Shown here one piece after another: positions 51,916 to 61,112 of a stretch of DNA of 64,000 nucleotides. The notes under the pieces were generated by a model. That model saw only the letters and a list, made by a program, of their open reading frames with translations. It was not told the origin of the DNA and ran no database searches. Source of the DNA: CALJXB01 sp965225935 (GTDB lineage Bacteria; Pseudomonadota; Alphaproteobacteria; Kiloniellales; JAKSDN01); contig CBDDCC010000015.1 of the NCBI GenBank assembly GCA_965225935.1, positions 186,001-250,000 on the forward strand. Direction: 5' to 3'. The stretch's first letter is position 1; every line of letters begins with the position of its first letter. Both the position numbers and the translations under genes were made by a program.

Positions 51916-53235
51916 CTAGCCGGCCAGCCGCGCCACGGCGGCCTGGGGCGAGAGCTCCTCGCGCTCGCCGCTGGCCCGCGACTTGAGCTCGACCAGGCCG
52001 CTCTTCAGGCCGCGCGGCCCGACCACCAGCTGCCAAGGCAGGCCGATCAGGTCCATCTCGGCGAACTTGGCGCCGGCGCTCTCCTCCCGGTCGCTGTAGA
52101 GCACGTCGACGCCCGCGGCCTTGAGCTGGCCGTAGAGTTCCTCCGACAGGGCGTCGCAGCCCTCGTGGCCCACCTTGAGATTGATCAGCCCGACCTTGAA
52201 GGGTGCCACGGACTCCGGCCAGATGATGCCGTCCTCGTCGTGGCTGGCCTCGATGATCGCCCCCACCAATCGCGAGACGCCGATGCCGTAGGAGCCGGAA
52301 TGGACCGGCGTCTGGCTGCCGTCCTGCCGGGTGATCAGGGCGCCCAGAGGATCGGCGTACTTGGTGCCGAAATAGAAGATGTGGCCCACCTCGATGCCCC
52401 GGCGGTGCACGCGCTTCGCCTCGGGCACCTCGGACTCGAAGGCCGCCGCGTCGTGCTTGTCGTCGGTGCGGGCGTAGAACTTGGTCCAGAAGTTGACGAT
52501 CGGCGAGAGGTCGCCGTCGTAGTCCACCTGCTCGGCCAGCACGTCGTAGTCCAGCAGGTCCTGGTGGCAGAAGACCTCGGTCTCGCCGGTGTCGGCCAGG
52601 ATGATGAACTCGTGGGAGAGGTCGCCGCCGATCGGCCCGGTCTCGGCCTCCATGGGGATGGCCTTCAGACCGAGGCGCGCGAACGTTCTCAGATAAGAGA
52701 CGAACATCTTGCTGTAAGATGTTCTGGCGCTTTCATAATCCAGATCAAAGGAATAACCGTCCTTCATCAGGAACTCGCGTCCGCGCATGACCCCGAAGCG
52801 GGGCCGCACCTCGTCGCGGAACTTCCACTGGATGTGATAGAGGATGCGCGGCAGGTCCCGGTAGCTCTTCACCGCCGAATGGAAGATGTCGGTGATCAGC
52901 TCCTCGTTGGTGGGCCCGTAGAGCATCTCCCGGCCGTGCCGGTCCTCGATGCGCAGCATCTCCTTGCCATAGTCGTCGTAGCGTCCGGACTCGCGCCAGA
53001 GGTCGGCCGACTGGATGGTCGGCATGAGCAGCTCCTGGGCGCCCGCGGTGTCCTGCTCCTCGCGCACGATCTGCTCGATCTTCTTCAGCACCTTGAAGCC
53101 CAGCGGCAGCCAGGAATAGATCCCGGCGCTCGCCTGGCGCACCATGCCCGCGCGCAGCATCAAGCGGTGCGAGACGATCTGGGCCTCGGCCGGGGTTTCC
53201 TTCATGGTCGGCAGTAAGTAGGCGGAAAGACGCAT
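51916..53235 (-). CDS. proS: Prolyl-tRNA synthetase
   Basis: ProS charges tRNA-Pro. The 439-residue protein starts at ATG 53235 (MRLSAYLLPTMKETP) and has RPRFGVMRGREFLMKDGYSFD-like motif 2, GDLSHEFI and YGIGVSRLVGA (motif 3). The short length, without the editing insertion, is the usual alphaproteobacterial form. It is the first gene of the proS-lolC-lolD-dnaE run. Confidence 0.96.
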   Translation of the reverse strand: MRLSAYLLPTMKETPAEAQIVSHRLMLRAGMVRQASAGIYSWLPLGFKVLKKIEQIVREEQDTAGAQELLMPTIQSADLWRESGRYDDYGKEMLRIEDRHGREMLYGPTNEELITDIFHSAVKSYRDLPRILYHIQWKFRDEVRPRFGVMRGREFLMKDGYSFDLDYESARTSYSKMFVSYLRTFARLGLKAIPMEAETGPIGGDLSHEFIILADTGETEVFCHQDLLDYDVLAEQVDYDGDLSPIVNFWTKFYARTDDKHDAAAFESEVPEAKRVHRRGIEVGHIFYFGTKYADPLGALITRQDGSQTPVHSGSYGIGVSRLVGAIIEASHDEDGIIWPESVAPFKVGLINLKVGHEGCDALSEELYGQLKAAGVDVLYSDREESAGAKFAEMDLIGLPWQLVVGPRGLKSGLVELKSRASGEREELSPQAAVARLAG

Positions 53236-53461
53236 GGCGATCCCGGTGATGGTGTCGTGGGCCGGCGGACCCGAGCGGAGGGCGGCGCAGCGCCAGGCCG
53301 GAGCCGGGGGAAAGTCGGCAGAGAGTATGAGAAGGCCCCCGCCTTGTCCATGCCGGGACACCGCCGCGCTCGGGCGCTTTACGGGCTGGCCGCCGGATGC
53401 CTAAATGCCGCTGCGGGCGGAACGGCCGTGCCGACGCGCGCAGACAAGAAGGGGGAGCCAG

Positions 53462-54517
53462 ATGGGTCGCAAATACGAGAACATCCTCGAGACCGTGGGC
53501 AACACGCCGGTGGTTCGGATCACCAAGCTGGCGCCGCCGGAGGTGCGCCTCTTCGTCAAGATCGAGGCCTTCAATCCGCTGGGCTCGGTGAAGGACCGCC
53601 TGGCGCTCGGCGTGATCGAGGAGGCCGAGCGCTCGGGCCGCCTCGAGCCCGGCCAGACGGTCATAGAGGCGACCAGCGGCAACACCGGCATCGGGCTTGC
53701 CATGGTCTGCGCCCAGAAGGGCTATCCCCTGGTGGTCACCATGGCCGAGAGCTTCAGCGTCGAGCGGCGCAAGCTGATGCGATTCCTGGGCGCCAAGGTG
53801 GTGCTCACGCCGGCCGCCGAAAAGGGCACCGGCATGGTCAACAAGGCGGTCGAGCTGGCCGAGGCCCACGGCTGGTTCCTCACCCGCCAGTTCGAGAACG
53901 AGGCCAACGCCGACATGCACTCGCGCACCACGGCGCGGGAGATCCTGGCGGACTTCGAGGGCGAGGCGCTCGACTACTGGGTGACGGGCTTCGGCACCGG
54001 CGGCACCCTGAAGGGGGTCGGGCGGGTGCTCGAGAAGGAGCGGCCGGAGACCAAGATCGTCGTCTGCGAGCCCGAGATCGCGGCCATGCTGTCGAGCGGC
54101 GAGGCCCAGGCGCGGAAAGCCGACGGCTCCCCGGCGGCGAGCCACCCGGCCTTCACGCCCCATCCCATGCAGGGCTGGACGCCGGACTTCATCCCCAAGC
54201 TGACGGGCGACGCCGTCGACATGGGCTTCATCGACCGCATCCTCAAGATCTCAGCCCCCGACGCCATGCACTGGAGCCGGGAGCTCGCCACCAAGGAGGG
54301 GATCTTCGTCGGCATCACCGCCGGCGGCACCTTCGCCGGCGCCCGCCGGGTCTGCGAGGAGGCGCCCAAGGGCGCGACCGTCCTCTGCATGCTGCCGGAC
54401 ACCGGCGAGCGCTATCTCAGCACGCCGCTGTTCCAGGACATCCCGGTCGACATGACCGAGGACGAGGTGGAGATCTCCCACTCGACGCCCAACTTCCACC
54501 TCAAACCCGCGGCCTGA
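53462..54517 (+). CDS. PLP-dependent cysteine synthase family protein
   Basis: The 351-residue protein starts at ATG 53462 after GGGGGAG. It has the PLP-binding Lys in NPLGSVKDRLA, the substrate loop EATSGNTGIGLA and the phosphate cradle TGFGTGGTLKGV. It is longer than typical CysK (~310-325), with a C-terminal tail MTEDEVEISHSTPNFHLKP seen in alphaproteobacterial relatives. It should make cysteine from O-acetylserine and sulfide, though related beta-synthases are possible. It begins the segment inserted between proS and DUF1467. Confidence 0.88.
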   Translation: MGRKYENILETVGNTPVVRITKLAPPEVRLFVKIEAFNPLGSVKDRLALGVIEEAERSGRLEPGQTVIEATSGNTGIGLAMVCAQKGYPLVVTMAESFSVERRKLMRFLGAKVVLTPAAEKGTGMVNKAVELAEAHGWFLTRQFENEANADMHSRTTAREILADFEGEALDYWVTGFGTGGTLKGVGRVLEKERPETKIVVCEPEIAAMLSSGEAQARKADGSPAASHPAFTPHPMQGWTPDFIPKLTGDAVDMGFIDRILKISAPDAMHWSRELATKEGIFVGITAGGTFAGARRVCEEAPKGATVLCMLPDTGERYLSTPLFQDIPVDMTEDEVEISHSTPNFHLKPAA

Positions 54518-54554
54518 TGACCCGGCCTGCGGTGACCGTCTTCAGCGCAAGCCC

Positions 54555-54977
54555 CTAAGGCACGTCCGGCGCGATCCTCTGGCAGCGCTCGGCGAGCGCG
54601 GCCTCCTCTTCGCTCAGCAGCGGCTGGCCGTTGAAGGTGAAGCGGCCGTCGTGATAGGTGACCACGCCGACGATGGCCTCGGCGTCATAGCTGACGCCGT
54701 TGGGCGGCAGCCCGAAGCGCTCGAAGAGGTCGATCTTGATGAGGATCGGGACCTCCTCCGGCGGGCGCAGGTCGATGCCGCCGTCGAGGTCCGCCGGTGC
54801 CACCTCTCGGCCGTAGACATCGACGCCTGCGTTGTAGGCCACGTCGGCATCGGGCACGTGCTTGACAAGGCGCGCGCAGTCGGCCTTTGTGATGGTCACG
54901 GCCGCCGCGCCCGCGGGCGACGCGGCCGCCACCAGGGCCAGGAGCGAGGCCGCGGCGAAGAGGCGTAGCTGCGTCAT
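54555..54977 (-). CDS. Conserved alphaproteobacterial hypothetical secreted protein
   Basis: The 140-residue protein has a signal peptide (about 1-24, ending SPAGAAA) and a small mature domain with HVPDADVAYNAGVDVYGREVAP and ILIKIDLFERFGLP, then FNGQPLLSEEEAALAERC. Two Cys remain in the mature part (near residues 34 and 132). I recognise the pattern as a recurring hypothetical protein in this class but know no function. It converges with the cysteine synthase gene. Confidence 0.75.
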   Translation of the reverse strand: MTQLRLFAAASLLALVAAASPAGAAAVTITKADCARLVKHVPDADVAYNAGVDVYGREVAPADLDGGIDLRPPEEVPILIKIDLFERFGLPPNGVSYDAEAIVGVVTYHDGRFTFNGQPLLSEEEAALAERCQRIAPDVP

Positions 54978-55153
54978 GCCGAAAGCCTAATTCTTGGCCT
55001 TTAAGAAAGCGATAACCGGCGGAAAAGCGCCAAGAATGCGCTACGCCGGCGGGGGAATCGAACAGGGTTAACGTCCGGAACGGCGGTGTCCGATGGCGGC
55101 CCCGGAGCGGCCGCCTCCACGGGCGTGGCGCCGGGGGATCGGGGGGCAGAGGG

Positions 55154-56443
55154 ATGCTGGATTCCTACTTCAAGCTGAGCGAACAGGGCACCACGGTGCG
55201 GCGCGAGATTCTCGCCGGCTGCACCACCTTCCTCACCATGGCCTACATCACCTTCGTGAACCCGGCGATCCTGTCGGATGCGGGCATGGACTTCGGCGCC
55301 GTCTTCGTCGCGACCTGCGTGGCCGCGGCCTTCGGCACCCTGGTCATGGGGCTCTACGCTAACTACCCCATCGCGCTCGCCCCCGGCATGGGCCTCAACG
55401 CCTTCTTCACCTACGGCGTGGTGCTGGGCATGGGGCATAGCTGGCAGGTGGCCCTGGGGGCCGTCTTCGTCTCCGGCGTCATCTTCGTGGCGCTCAGCGT
55501 GCTGCCGGTGCGCGAATGGATCATCAACTCCATACCGCGCACCATGAAGATGGCGATCTCCGCCGGGATCGGCCTCTTCCTCGGCATCATCGCGCTGAAA
55601 AACGCCGGCATCGTGGTGGACCACCCGGCGACCCTGGTGAGCCTCGGCGACATGACGGCCTGGCCGGCGCTGTTGGCCCTCCTCGGCTTCATCGTCATCT
55701 TGGGCCTCAGCCACCGGGCCATCCCCGGCGCCGTCATCATCGGCATCCTCCTGGTCACCGCCCTCGGCGTGGCCCTCGGCATCTCCGACTGGCAGGGCCT
55801 CGCCTCCCTGCCGCCGGACCCCTCGCCCACCCTGCTGGCCCTCGACATTCCCGGCGCGCTGGAGCTCAGCCTGCTGGCCGTGGTCTTCACTTTCCTCTTC
55901 GTCGACCTCTTCGACACCGCCGGGACCCTGATCGGCGTCGCCCACCGGGCGAAGCTGCTGGACGAACAGGGCCGTCTGCCGCGTCTCGGCCGGGCGCTGC
56001 TCGCCGACAGCACGGCGACGGTGGTGGGCGCCGGCTTCGGCACCTCGACCACCACCAGCTACATCGAGAGCGCCGCCGGCATCAACGTGGGCGGGCGCAC
56101 GGGCCTGACCGCCGTCACGGTGGCGGTCCTGTTCCTGCTCTGCCTCTTCTTCTCGCCGCTGGCCCAGACCGTGCCGGCCTACGCCACGGCGCCGGCCCTG
56201 CTCTTCATCGCCTGCCTCATGGCCCGCGGCCTGACCGAGATCGACTGGACCGACGTGACCGAGTACGCGCCGACGGTGGTGACAGCGCTCGCCATGCCCC
56301 TCACCTTCTCGATCGCCGACGGGCTCGGCCTGGGCTTCATCGTCTACGCGCTCGGCAAGGTCATGAGCGGCCGTTTCTCCGAGTGCTCGCCGGCGGTGAT
56401 GGTCATCGCCGTGCTGTTCGCCCTCAAGTTCGCCTTCCTGTGA
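55154..56443 (+). CDS. NCS2 family (AzgA-like) purine permease
   Basis: The 429-residue membrane protein has 12-14 membrane segments and the AzgA-branch motifs GCTTFLTMAYITFVNPAIL, ALAPGMGLNAFFTYGV, FLFVDLFDTAGTLIGVA and GFGTSTTTSYIESAAGI. These transporters carry adenine, guanine or hypoxanthine with protons. Start ATG 55154 follows GGGGGGCAGAGGG. It is 13 bp before the RDD gene. Confidence 0.92.
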   Translation: MLDSYFKLSEQGTTVRREILAGCTTFLTMAYITFVNPAILSDAGMDFGAVFVATCVAAAFGTLVMGLYANYPIALAPGMGLNAFFTYGVVLGMGHSWQVALGAVFVSGVIFVALSVLPVREWIINSIPRTMKMAISAGIGLFLGIIALKNAGIVVDHPATLVSLGDMTAWPALLALLGFIVILGLSHRAIPGAVIIGILLVTALGVALGISDWQGLASLPPDPSPTLLALDIPGALELSLLAVVFTFLFVDLFDTAGTLIGVAHRAKLLDEQGRLPRLGRALLADSTATVVGAGFGTSTTTSYIESAAGINVGGRTGLTAVTVAVLFLLCLFFSPLAQTVPAYATAPALLFIACLMARGLTEIDWTDVTEYAPTVVTALAMPLTFSIADGLGLGFIVYALGKVMSGRFSECSPAVMVIAVLFALKFAFL

Positions 56444-56456
56444 GCGCAGAGCCGGC

Positions 56457-57128
56457 ATGAGCGAGACGCCGGCGGACCCCGCGCCGACCTACGACAAGTA
56501 CCCGGTGGTCGGCGACGCCAGCGTGCTGCGCCGGGTCTTCGCGCTGCTGATCGACCTCATCTGCATAGGCCTGCTCTATATGGTGCTGGCGGTGCCGATC
56601 TGGTCGCTGGTGCCGGAACGCCTCACGTTCCCCATCGGCATCGCGGAAACCCAGGTGCTGGCGGAGGAGAGCTTCGAAGAGGAAGACGAGACCGTCACCG
56701 TCCGCGAGATCCAGGTCGACTACTTCAGCCTCAAGGGCCAGCTCGACAGCTGCCGCTTCCGGGTGACGACCCGGGAGACCCTCGGCGAGTACGTGACCTG
56801 GACCCGGACCAGCCGGGAGCCGCTCGCGCCCTGCACATATCTGGACCGCTTCGACTTCGGCACCTGGCTGCTCGTCCTGCTGCTGCTGTTCTACGCGCCG
56901 CTGATGGAGGCGAGCCACATGCACGCCACCGTCGGCAAGCTGACGCTCGCTCTCAGGGTCCATTGCAAGGACGGCCGCGAGCTGCGCTTCCCGCGCGCCT
57001 TCCTGCGCAACCTGGCCGAGATCCTCTGCATCGCCAGCGCCGGCATCGGCTATCTGATCGCTCTCTTCACCACCCGCCGTCAGGCGTTGCACGACCTCCT
57101 GACCGGGACCGTGGTGGTGGAACGCTGA
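56457..57128 (+). CDS. RDD family membrane protein
   Basis: The 223-residue protein has three or four membrane segments, the RDD-type start VLRRVFALLIDLICIGLLYMV, and a C-terminal segment with the family's usual HATVGKLTLALRV and RRQALHDLLTGTVVV. An acidic loop (about 64-80, EESFEEEDETVTV) lies between the first two segments. Its role is unknown; some members are linked to ion transport. It is co-transcribed with the purine permease. Confidence 0.85.
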   Translation: MSETPADPAPTYDKYPVVGDASVLRRVFALLIDLICIGLLYMVLAVPIWSLVPERLTFPIGIAETQVLAEESFEEEDETVTVREIQVDYFSLKGQLDSCRFRVTTRETLGEYVTWTRTSREPLAPCTYLDRFDFGTWLLVLLLLFYAPLMEASHMHATVGKLTLALRVHCKDGRELRFPRAFLRNLAEILCIASAGIGYLIALFTTRRQALHDLLTGTVVVER

Positions 57129-57132
57129 AGAG

Positions 57133-57166
57133 GCCAGGGCCGCCATTCGGCCGCCCCTGCCCTGGC
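57133..57166. terminator. Bidirectional hairpin between the RDD and tag genes
   Basis: GCCAGGGC (57133-57140) and GCCCTGGC (57159-57166) form a perfect 8-bp stem with an 18-base loop, in the gap between two converging genes. It has no T run, but position and strength fit transcription termination. Confidence 0.5.
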
Positions 57167-57189
57167 GAGCGCGGACCCCTTCGCGTGGA

Positions 57190-57723
57190 TCACCGCGCCC
57201 AGGGCGGCCCGAGGGCGAGGATGCGGGCCTGCGCCGGGCAGTCCTCCCGGTGGGCGCCCGGCAGGTAGCCCAGGCTCATGAGGAACTCGCCGGTGATCTC
57301 GCCTCCGGTGAAGCGGAAGGTCTTCTTGAAGAGCTTCACCCAGCCGGCCTTGTCCTGGGGGTGATGGGCGTCGAGCCAGTCGGCGAAGCTGCCGTGGCTC
57401 TCCCTCAGGCCCTGGATCACCTGGGCGTTGTGGATGGCGGCGGCCACCTTGAGGCGGTTGCGGATGATGCCGGGGTCGGCCAGGAGCCGCGCCGCCTCGG
57501 CCTCGCCGTAGGCCGCCACCCGGTCAACGTCGAAGCCGTCGTAGGCGACGCGGAAACCCGGGCGCTTCTGCAGCATGAGCCCCCACGAGAGCCCGGCCTG
57601 GTTGATCTCCAGGATCAGGCGCTCGAACAGCACGGCCTCCTCGCGCGCCGGGAAGCCGTATTCCGTGTCGTGATAGGGCGCGTGCAGAGGATCGCCCGGC
57701 GCATAGTCGCAATAGCTGCTCAT
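57190..57723 (-). CDS. tag: DNA-3-methyladenine glycosylase I
   Basis: Tag removes 3-methyladenine from alkylated DNA. The 177-residue protein shows YHDTEYGFP, the catalytic Glu in LILEINQAGLSW and GIIRNRLKVAAAIHNA. The zinc ligands are Cys near residue 5, His18, and the C-terminal pair in GAHREDCP. The usual Trp in 'HDxEWG' is Tyr here. It stands alone on the minus strand at the right edge of the inserted segment. Confidence 0.9.
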   Translation of the reverse strand: MSSYCDYAPGDPLHAPYHDTEYGFPAREEAVLFERLILEINQAGLSWGLMLQKRPGFRVAYDGFDVDRVAAYGEAEAARLLADPGIIRNRLKVAAAIHNAQVIQGLRESHGSFADWLDAHHPQDKAGWVKLFKKTFRFTGGEITGEFLMSLGYLPGAHREDCPAQARILALGPPWAR

Positions 57724-57753
57724 GCGGTCCCGTCCAATTGGTAAGAGTAGATC

Positions 57754-57862
57754 ACCACAGAGGCACAGAGATCACAGAGACCTACCAAGTAGCGAGCGCA
57801 AGATCTACTGACAACCTGTTGACTTATTTAAGTTTTCTCTGTGCCGCTGAGTCTCTGTGGTT
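57754..57862. repeat. Small inverted-repeat element (MITE-like) with CACAGAG repeats
   Basis: The left end ACCACAGAG-GCACAGAGA (57754-57771) is mirrored by the right end, whose complement reads ACCACAGAG, eight extra bases, then GCACAGAGA (57836-57861). A further CACAGAGA copy follows at 57773-57780. The ~110-bp unit is AT-richer than its surroundings and has no coding capacity. Similar CACAGAG-type strings recur in many bacterial genomes as dispersed repeats. It lies exactly between tag and the DUF1467 gene, a synteny break. Confidence 0.65.
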
Positions 57863-57879
57863 CATCTTCTTTGGCCATC

Positions 57880-58116
57880 TCACCCCGGCCGGAGGCTCAA
57901 AAGCTCGCTCTCGATCAGCCAGTAGGCGACGCCCCAGAGAGCCGCGGCAATGAAGGTGGTGATCAGCATCTTGCGGCCGATCATGGGTCTCGAAGGCGCG
58001 CTGGGCGCGTGGCCCGGCTCCGGCTCCTCGGGCACCTTCACGCCCCAGGGCAGCACCATGAGAAGCACCACCCACCAGATGATGGCGTAGACCATGAGGC
58101 CGGTGACCCAGGTCAC
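57880..58116 (-). CDS. DUF1467 family membrane protein
   Basis: The 78-residue protein has two membrane segments (about 5-26, GLMVYAIIWWVVLLMVLPWGV, and 51-70) with a short Pro-rich loop VPEEPEPGHAPSAP between. This matches the DUF1467 family, typical of alphaproteobacteria and normally found between mce and proS. The function is unknown. It lies 37 bp after mce. Confidence 0.9.
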   Translation of the reverse strand: MTWVTGLMVYAIIWWVVLLMVLPWGVKVPEEPEPGHAPSAPSRPMIGRKMLITTFIAAALWGVAYWLIESELLSLRPG

Positions 58117-58153
58117 CGGGCGGCCTCCGGCGGCGGCGTGCCCGGGCTGCGGC

Positions 58154-58558
58154 TCACGCCTGCTCCAGCTCGATCAGGGTGCCGGCGAAGTCCTTGGGGT
58201 GGAGGAACAGCACGGGCTTGCCGTGGGCCCCGATCTTGGGCTCGCCGTCGCCCAGCACCCGCGCGCCCTCCGCCTGAAGGCGGTCGCGGGCGGCCAGGAT
58301 GTCCTCCACCTCGTAGCAGAGGTGGTGCATGCCGCCCGAGGGATTGCGCTCCAGGAAGGCGGCGATGGGCGAGCCCTCGCCGAGCGGGTGCAGCAGCTCG
58401 ATCTTCGTGTTCGGCAGCTCGACGAAGACCACGCTCACCCCGTGGTCCGGCTCGTCGATGGGCTCGGAGACCTTGGCGCCCAGCACGCCGGCATACTGCT
58501 TGGCCGAGGCCGCCAGATCCGGCACGGCGATCGCCACGTGATTCAATCGGCCGATCAT
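58154..58558 (-). CDS. mce: Methylmalonyl-CoA epimerase
   Basis: Mce interconverts the two forms of methylmalonyl-CoA in propionate use. The 134-residue glyoxalase-fold protein starts IGRLNHVAIAVPDLAAS and has IELLHPLGEGSPI and GGMHHLCYEVEDI, whose His and Glu residues bind the metal. It lies between rnj and DUF1467, its usual alphaproteobacterial location; mutase genes are not in the window. Confidence 0.94.
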   Translation of the reverse strand: MIGRLNHVAIAVPDLAASAKQYAGVLGAKVSEPIDEPDHGVSVVFVELPNTKIELLHPLGEGSPIAAFLERNPSGGMHHLCYEVEDILAARDRLQAEGARVLGDGEPKIGAHGKPVLFLHPKDFAGTLIELEQA

Positions 58559-58645
58559 CTTCGCTCTCCTAATCGCTCGAACGCACCCCCTCCTTTAGCA
58601 CGGCGGAGCGACCGCGCGACACGGAGCGGGCGCGGGATACCTCGG

Positions 58646-60322
58646 TCAGCCCGGACGCACCACGTGGACGCGGGTGATGGGCTTCTTGCCGATCGCCTTG
58701 AAGACCTGGCGGCGGAGCGCGACCCGGGCCGCCTCGGCGAGAGCCTCGTCGTCGCGGCGCACGCCGGCCGGCTGGCGGCCGACGCTCTCGGCGAGCGCGG
58801 CCTGCAGGTCCTCGGCGATCTCAAGCTCGCTGTCCGGATCAAGCACGCCTTCGAAAGTGATGTGAGGCGCATCGCGCAAGCGGTCCTTCTTGTCGAGCAC
58901 CAGGGTGACGAGCGCGGCGCCGTTGTAGCGCAGGCGGCTGCGCTCGCGCAGGGCCTCGCTGTCGGCGCGCAAGAGGCGCTCGCCGTCGAGTACCAGGCGC
59001 CCGGTGCAGACTTCGTCCGTGATCTCGCCTGGACCCGGCGCCAGTCGCATGAGGGCGCCGTTCTCGCCGACCAGCACCTCGGGCACCTGGCAGGCCTCGG
59101 CGATCTCGGCCTGGGCCGCCATGTGGCGGGCCTCGCCGTGCACCGGGATGGCGATCCGGGGCCGCACCCACTGGTACATCTGGGTCAGCTCGTCGCGGGC
59201 CGGATGGCCGGAGACGTGGATCGGCGCGTCCCGGTCGGTGAAGACCTCGATTCCCTCCTCCACCAGGGCGTTCTGGAGAGCGTGGATGCCCACCTCGTTG
59301 CCGGGGATGACCCGGGAGGAGAAGATCACCGCGTCGCCCGGCTCCAAGCCCACGTCCGGGTGATCGCCCCGGGCGATGCGCCAGAGGGCGCCGCGCGGCT
59401 CGCCCTGGCTGCCGGTGCAGAGCAGCAGCACCTCGTCCCGCGGCAGGTAGCCCACGTCCCGGGCGTCGATCATCGGCGGCAGGTCGGTCAGATAGCCGCT
59501 CTCGGTCGCCGCCCGATGGATGCGGTGCATGGAGCGGCCGACCAGCGCGACCCGCCGGCCGTTGGCCGCCGCCACCCGGCAGGCGGTCTCCAGGCGCGCC
59601 ACGTTGGTGGCGAAGCAGGTTACGGCCACCCGCCGTGTGAGGTCGGAGACCAGGACCTCCAGGTTGGCCCGCACCTCCGCCTCGGAGCCGGCCACCCCCG
59701 GCACCAGGGCGTTGGTAGAATCGCAGACCATGGCGAGCACGCCTTCGTCCGCCAGCGCCCGAAGCGCCGCCTCGTCGTAGCTCTCGCCCACCAGGGGATC
59801 GGGATCGAACTTCCAGTCGCCCGTGTGCAGGACCGTGCCGGCGGGCGTGCGGATCACCAGGGCATTGGGCTCCGGGATCGAATGGGTGAGCGTGATCAGC
59901 TCGATATCGAAGGGCCCGACGGTGAAGTGGCCCGAGAGCGGCACCTCGACGATCTCCGCCTGGTCGGCCCAGCCGACCTCGGCCAGCTTGCCCTTCACCA
60001 GGCCGGCGGTGAACTTGGTGGCGTAGATGGGACAGCGCAGCTGCGGCCAGATATAGGGCACGGCGCCGATGTGGTCCTCGTGGGCGTGGGTCAGCACCAG
60101 GCCCGCGAGCGCCTCCTTGCGCTCCACGATGAAGTCGGGGTCGGCCATGATCAGGTCGTAGCCCGGCGCGCCCGCCTCGGAGAAGGTCACGCCCAGGTCG
60201 ACCATCAGCCAGACGCCGTCGTGGCCGAAGAGATTCAGGTTCATGCCGATCTCGCCGGCGCCGCCGAGCGGCAGGAAATAGAGTTCGTCCGCCCCAGGGG
60301 AGCCGGGCCGGCGCCGGCTCAT
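58646..60322 (-). CDS. rnj: Ribonuclease J
   Basis: RNase J processes and degrades RNA as an endo- and 5' exonuclease. The 558-residue protein starts at ATG 60322 with LYFLPLGGAGEIGMNLN. It has the metallo-beta-lactamase motif LTHAHEDHIGAVPY, the beta-CASP motif LLLCTGSQGEPRGAL and PVHGEARHM. The ATG overlaps the coaX stop by 4 nt (ATGA). In alphaproteobacteria this enzyme coexists with or partly replaces RNase E functions. Confidence 0.95.
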   Translation of the reverse strand: MSRRRPGSPGADELYFLPLGGAGEIGMNLNLFGHDGVWLMVDLGVTFSEAGAPGYDLIMADPDFIVERKEALAGLVLTHAHEDHIGAVPYIWPQLRCPIYATKFTAGLVKGKLAEVGWADQAEIVEVPLSGHFTVGPFDIELITLTHSIPEPNALVIRTPAGTVLHTGDWKFDPDPLVGESYDEAALRALADEGVLAMVCDSTNALVPGVAGSEAEVRANLEVLVSDLTRRVAVTCFATNVARLETACRVAAANGRRVALVGRSMHRIHRAATESGYLTDLPPMIDARDVGYLPRDEVLLLCTGSQGEPRGALWRIARGDHPDVGLEPGDAVIFSSRVIPGNEVGIHALQNALVEEGIEVFTDRDAPIHVSGHPARDELTQMYQWVRPRIAIPVHGEARHMAAQAEIAEACQVPEVLVGENGALMRLAPGPGEITDEVCTGRLVLDGERLLRADSEALRERSRLRYNGAALVTLVLDKKDRLRDAPHITFEGVLDPDSELEIAEDLQAALAESVGRQPAGVRRDDEALAEAARVALRRQVFKAIGKKPITRVHVVRPG

Positions 60323-61098
60323 GCGCCCGTCCCGCTGTTGGCCTGGTGGATGGCGACCAAGCCGCGCAGGGTGAGATCCGGGTCGATGCGCTCGATCGCC
60401 TCGGTGGCCTCCGCATAGATGGGCGCCAGGCCGCCGGTCGCGACCACCGTCACGGGCTGGCCGTACTCGGCTCGGATGCGGGCGACCAGTCCTTCGATCA
60501 GGCCGACGTAGCCCCAGTAGATGCCGGACTTCATGGCCGTCGACGTTTCCTTGCCGATGACGCTCTCCGGACGCTCGACCGGCACCCGGGGCAAGAGCGC
60601 CGCGGCCCGGTGGAGGGCCTCGACCGAGTGCTGCACGGCCGGCGCGATGATTCCGCCCTCGTAGGCGCCGTCCGGGCCGATGACGTCGAAGGTGGTCGCA
60701 GTGCCGAAGTCGATCACGATCACGGCGCCCTCGTAGGTCTCGCGGGCGGCCACGGCATTGGCCAGGCGGTCCGCGCCGACCGCCGCCGGGTTCGGCATGT
60801 GGACCTCGATGCCGAGGTCCACCCCCGGCGCTCCGACCAGCAGGGGCTCCACCTTGAAGTAGCGCTTGCAGAGGGTCGCGAGGGCGTAGCCCGCGGCGGG
60901 CACCACGTTGGCGATCACGACCCCCCGGACGTCGCCCAGCGCGAGCTCGTCGAGCGCCATCAGCTGGGTCAGCCAGACGGCGTACTCGTCGGCGGTACGC
61001 CGGGGGTCGCTCGAGGCGCGCCACCTGCCCCGCTGGATGTCGCCGTCGTAGACGGCGAAGACCACGTTGGTGTTGCCGGAATCGATGGCGAGCAGCAT
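60319..61098 (-). CDS. coaX: Type III pantothenate kinase
   Basis: CoaX phosphorylates pantothenate in coenzyme A synthesis. The 259-residue protein starts at ATG 61098 with LLAIDSGNTNVVFAVYDG and shows PAAVGADRLANAVAA and IVIDFGTATTFDVIG, both ASKHA-type phosphate-binding motifs of the type III enzyme. The open frame upstream belongs to antisense of birA. It overlaps rnj and lies 14 bp after birA. Confidence 0.96.
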   Translation of the reverse strand: MLLAIDSGNTNVVFAVYDGDIQRGRWRASSDPRRTADEYAVWLTQLMALDELALGDVRGVVIANVVPAAGYALATLCKRYFKVEPLLVGAPGVDLGIEVHMPNPAAVGADRLANAVAARETYEGAVIVIDFGTATTFDVIGPDGAYEGGIIAPAVQHSVEALHRAAALLPRVPVERPESVIGKETSTAMKSGIYWGYVGLIEGLVARIRAEYGQPVTVVATGGLAPIYAEATEAIERIDPDLTLRGLVAIHQANSGTGA

Positions 61099-61112
61099 GG
61101 CTCCGCTCCGCC

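Noticed and set aside
58094..60418. A 774-codon plus-strand frame opposite mce and rnj
   Set aside because: Antisense shadow of the RNase J and epimerase genes, low complexity and no domain.
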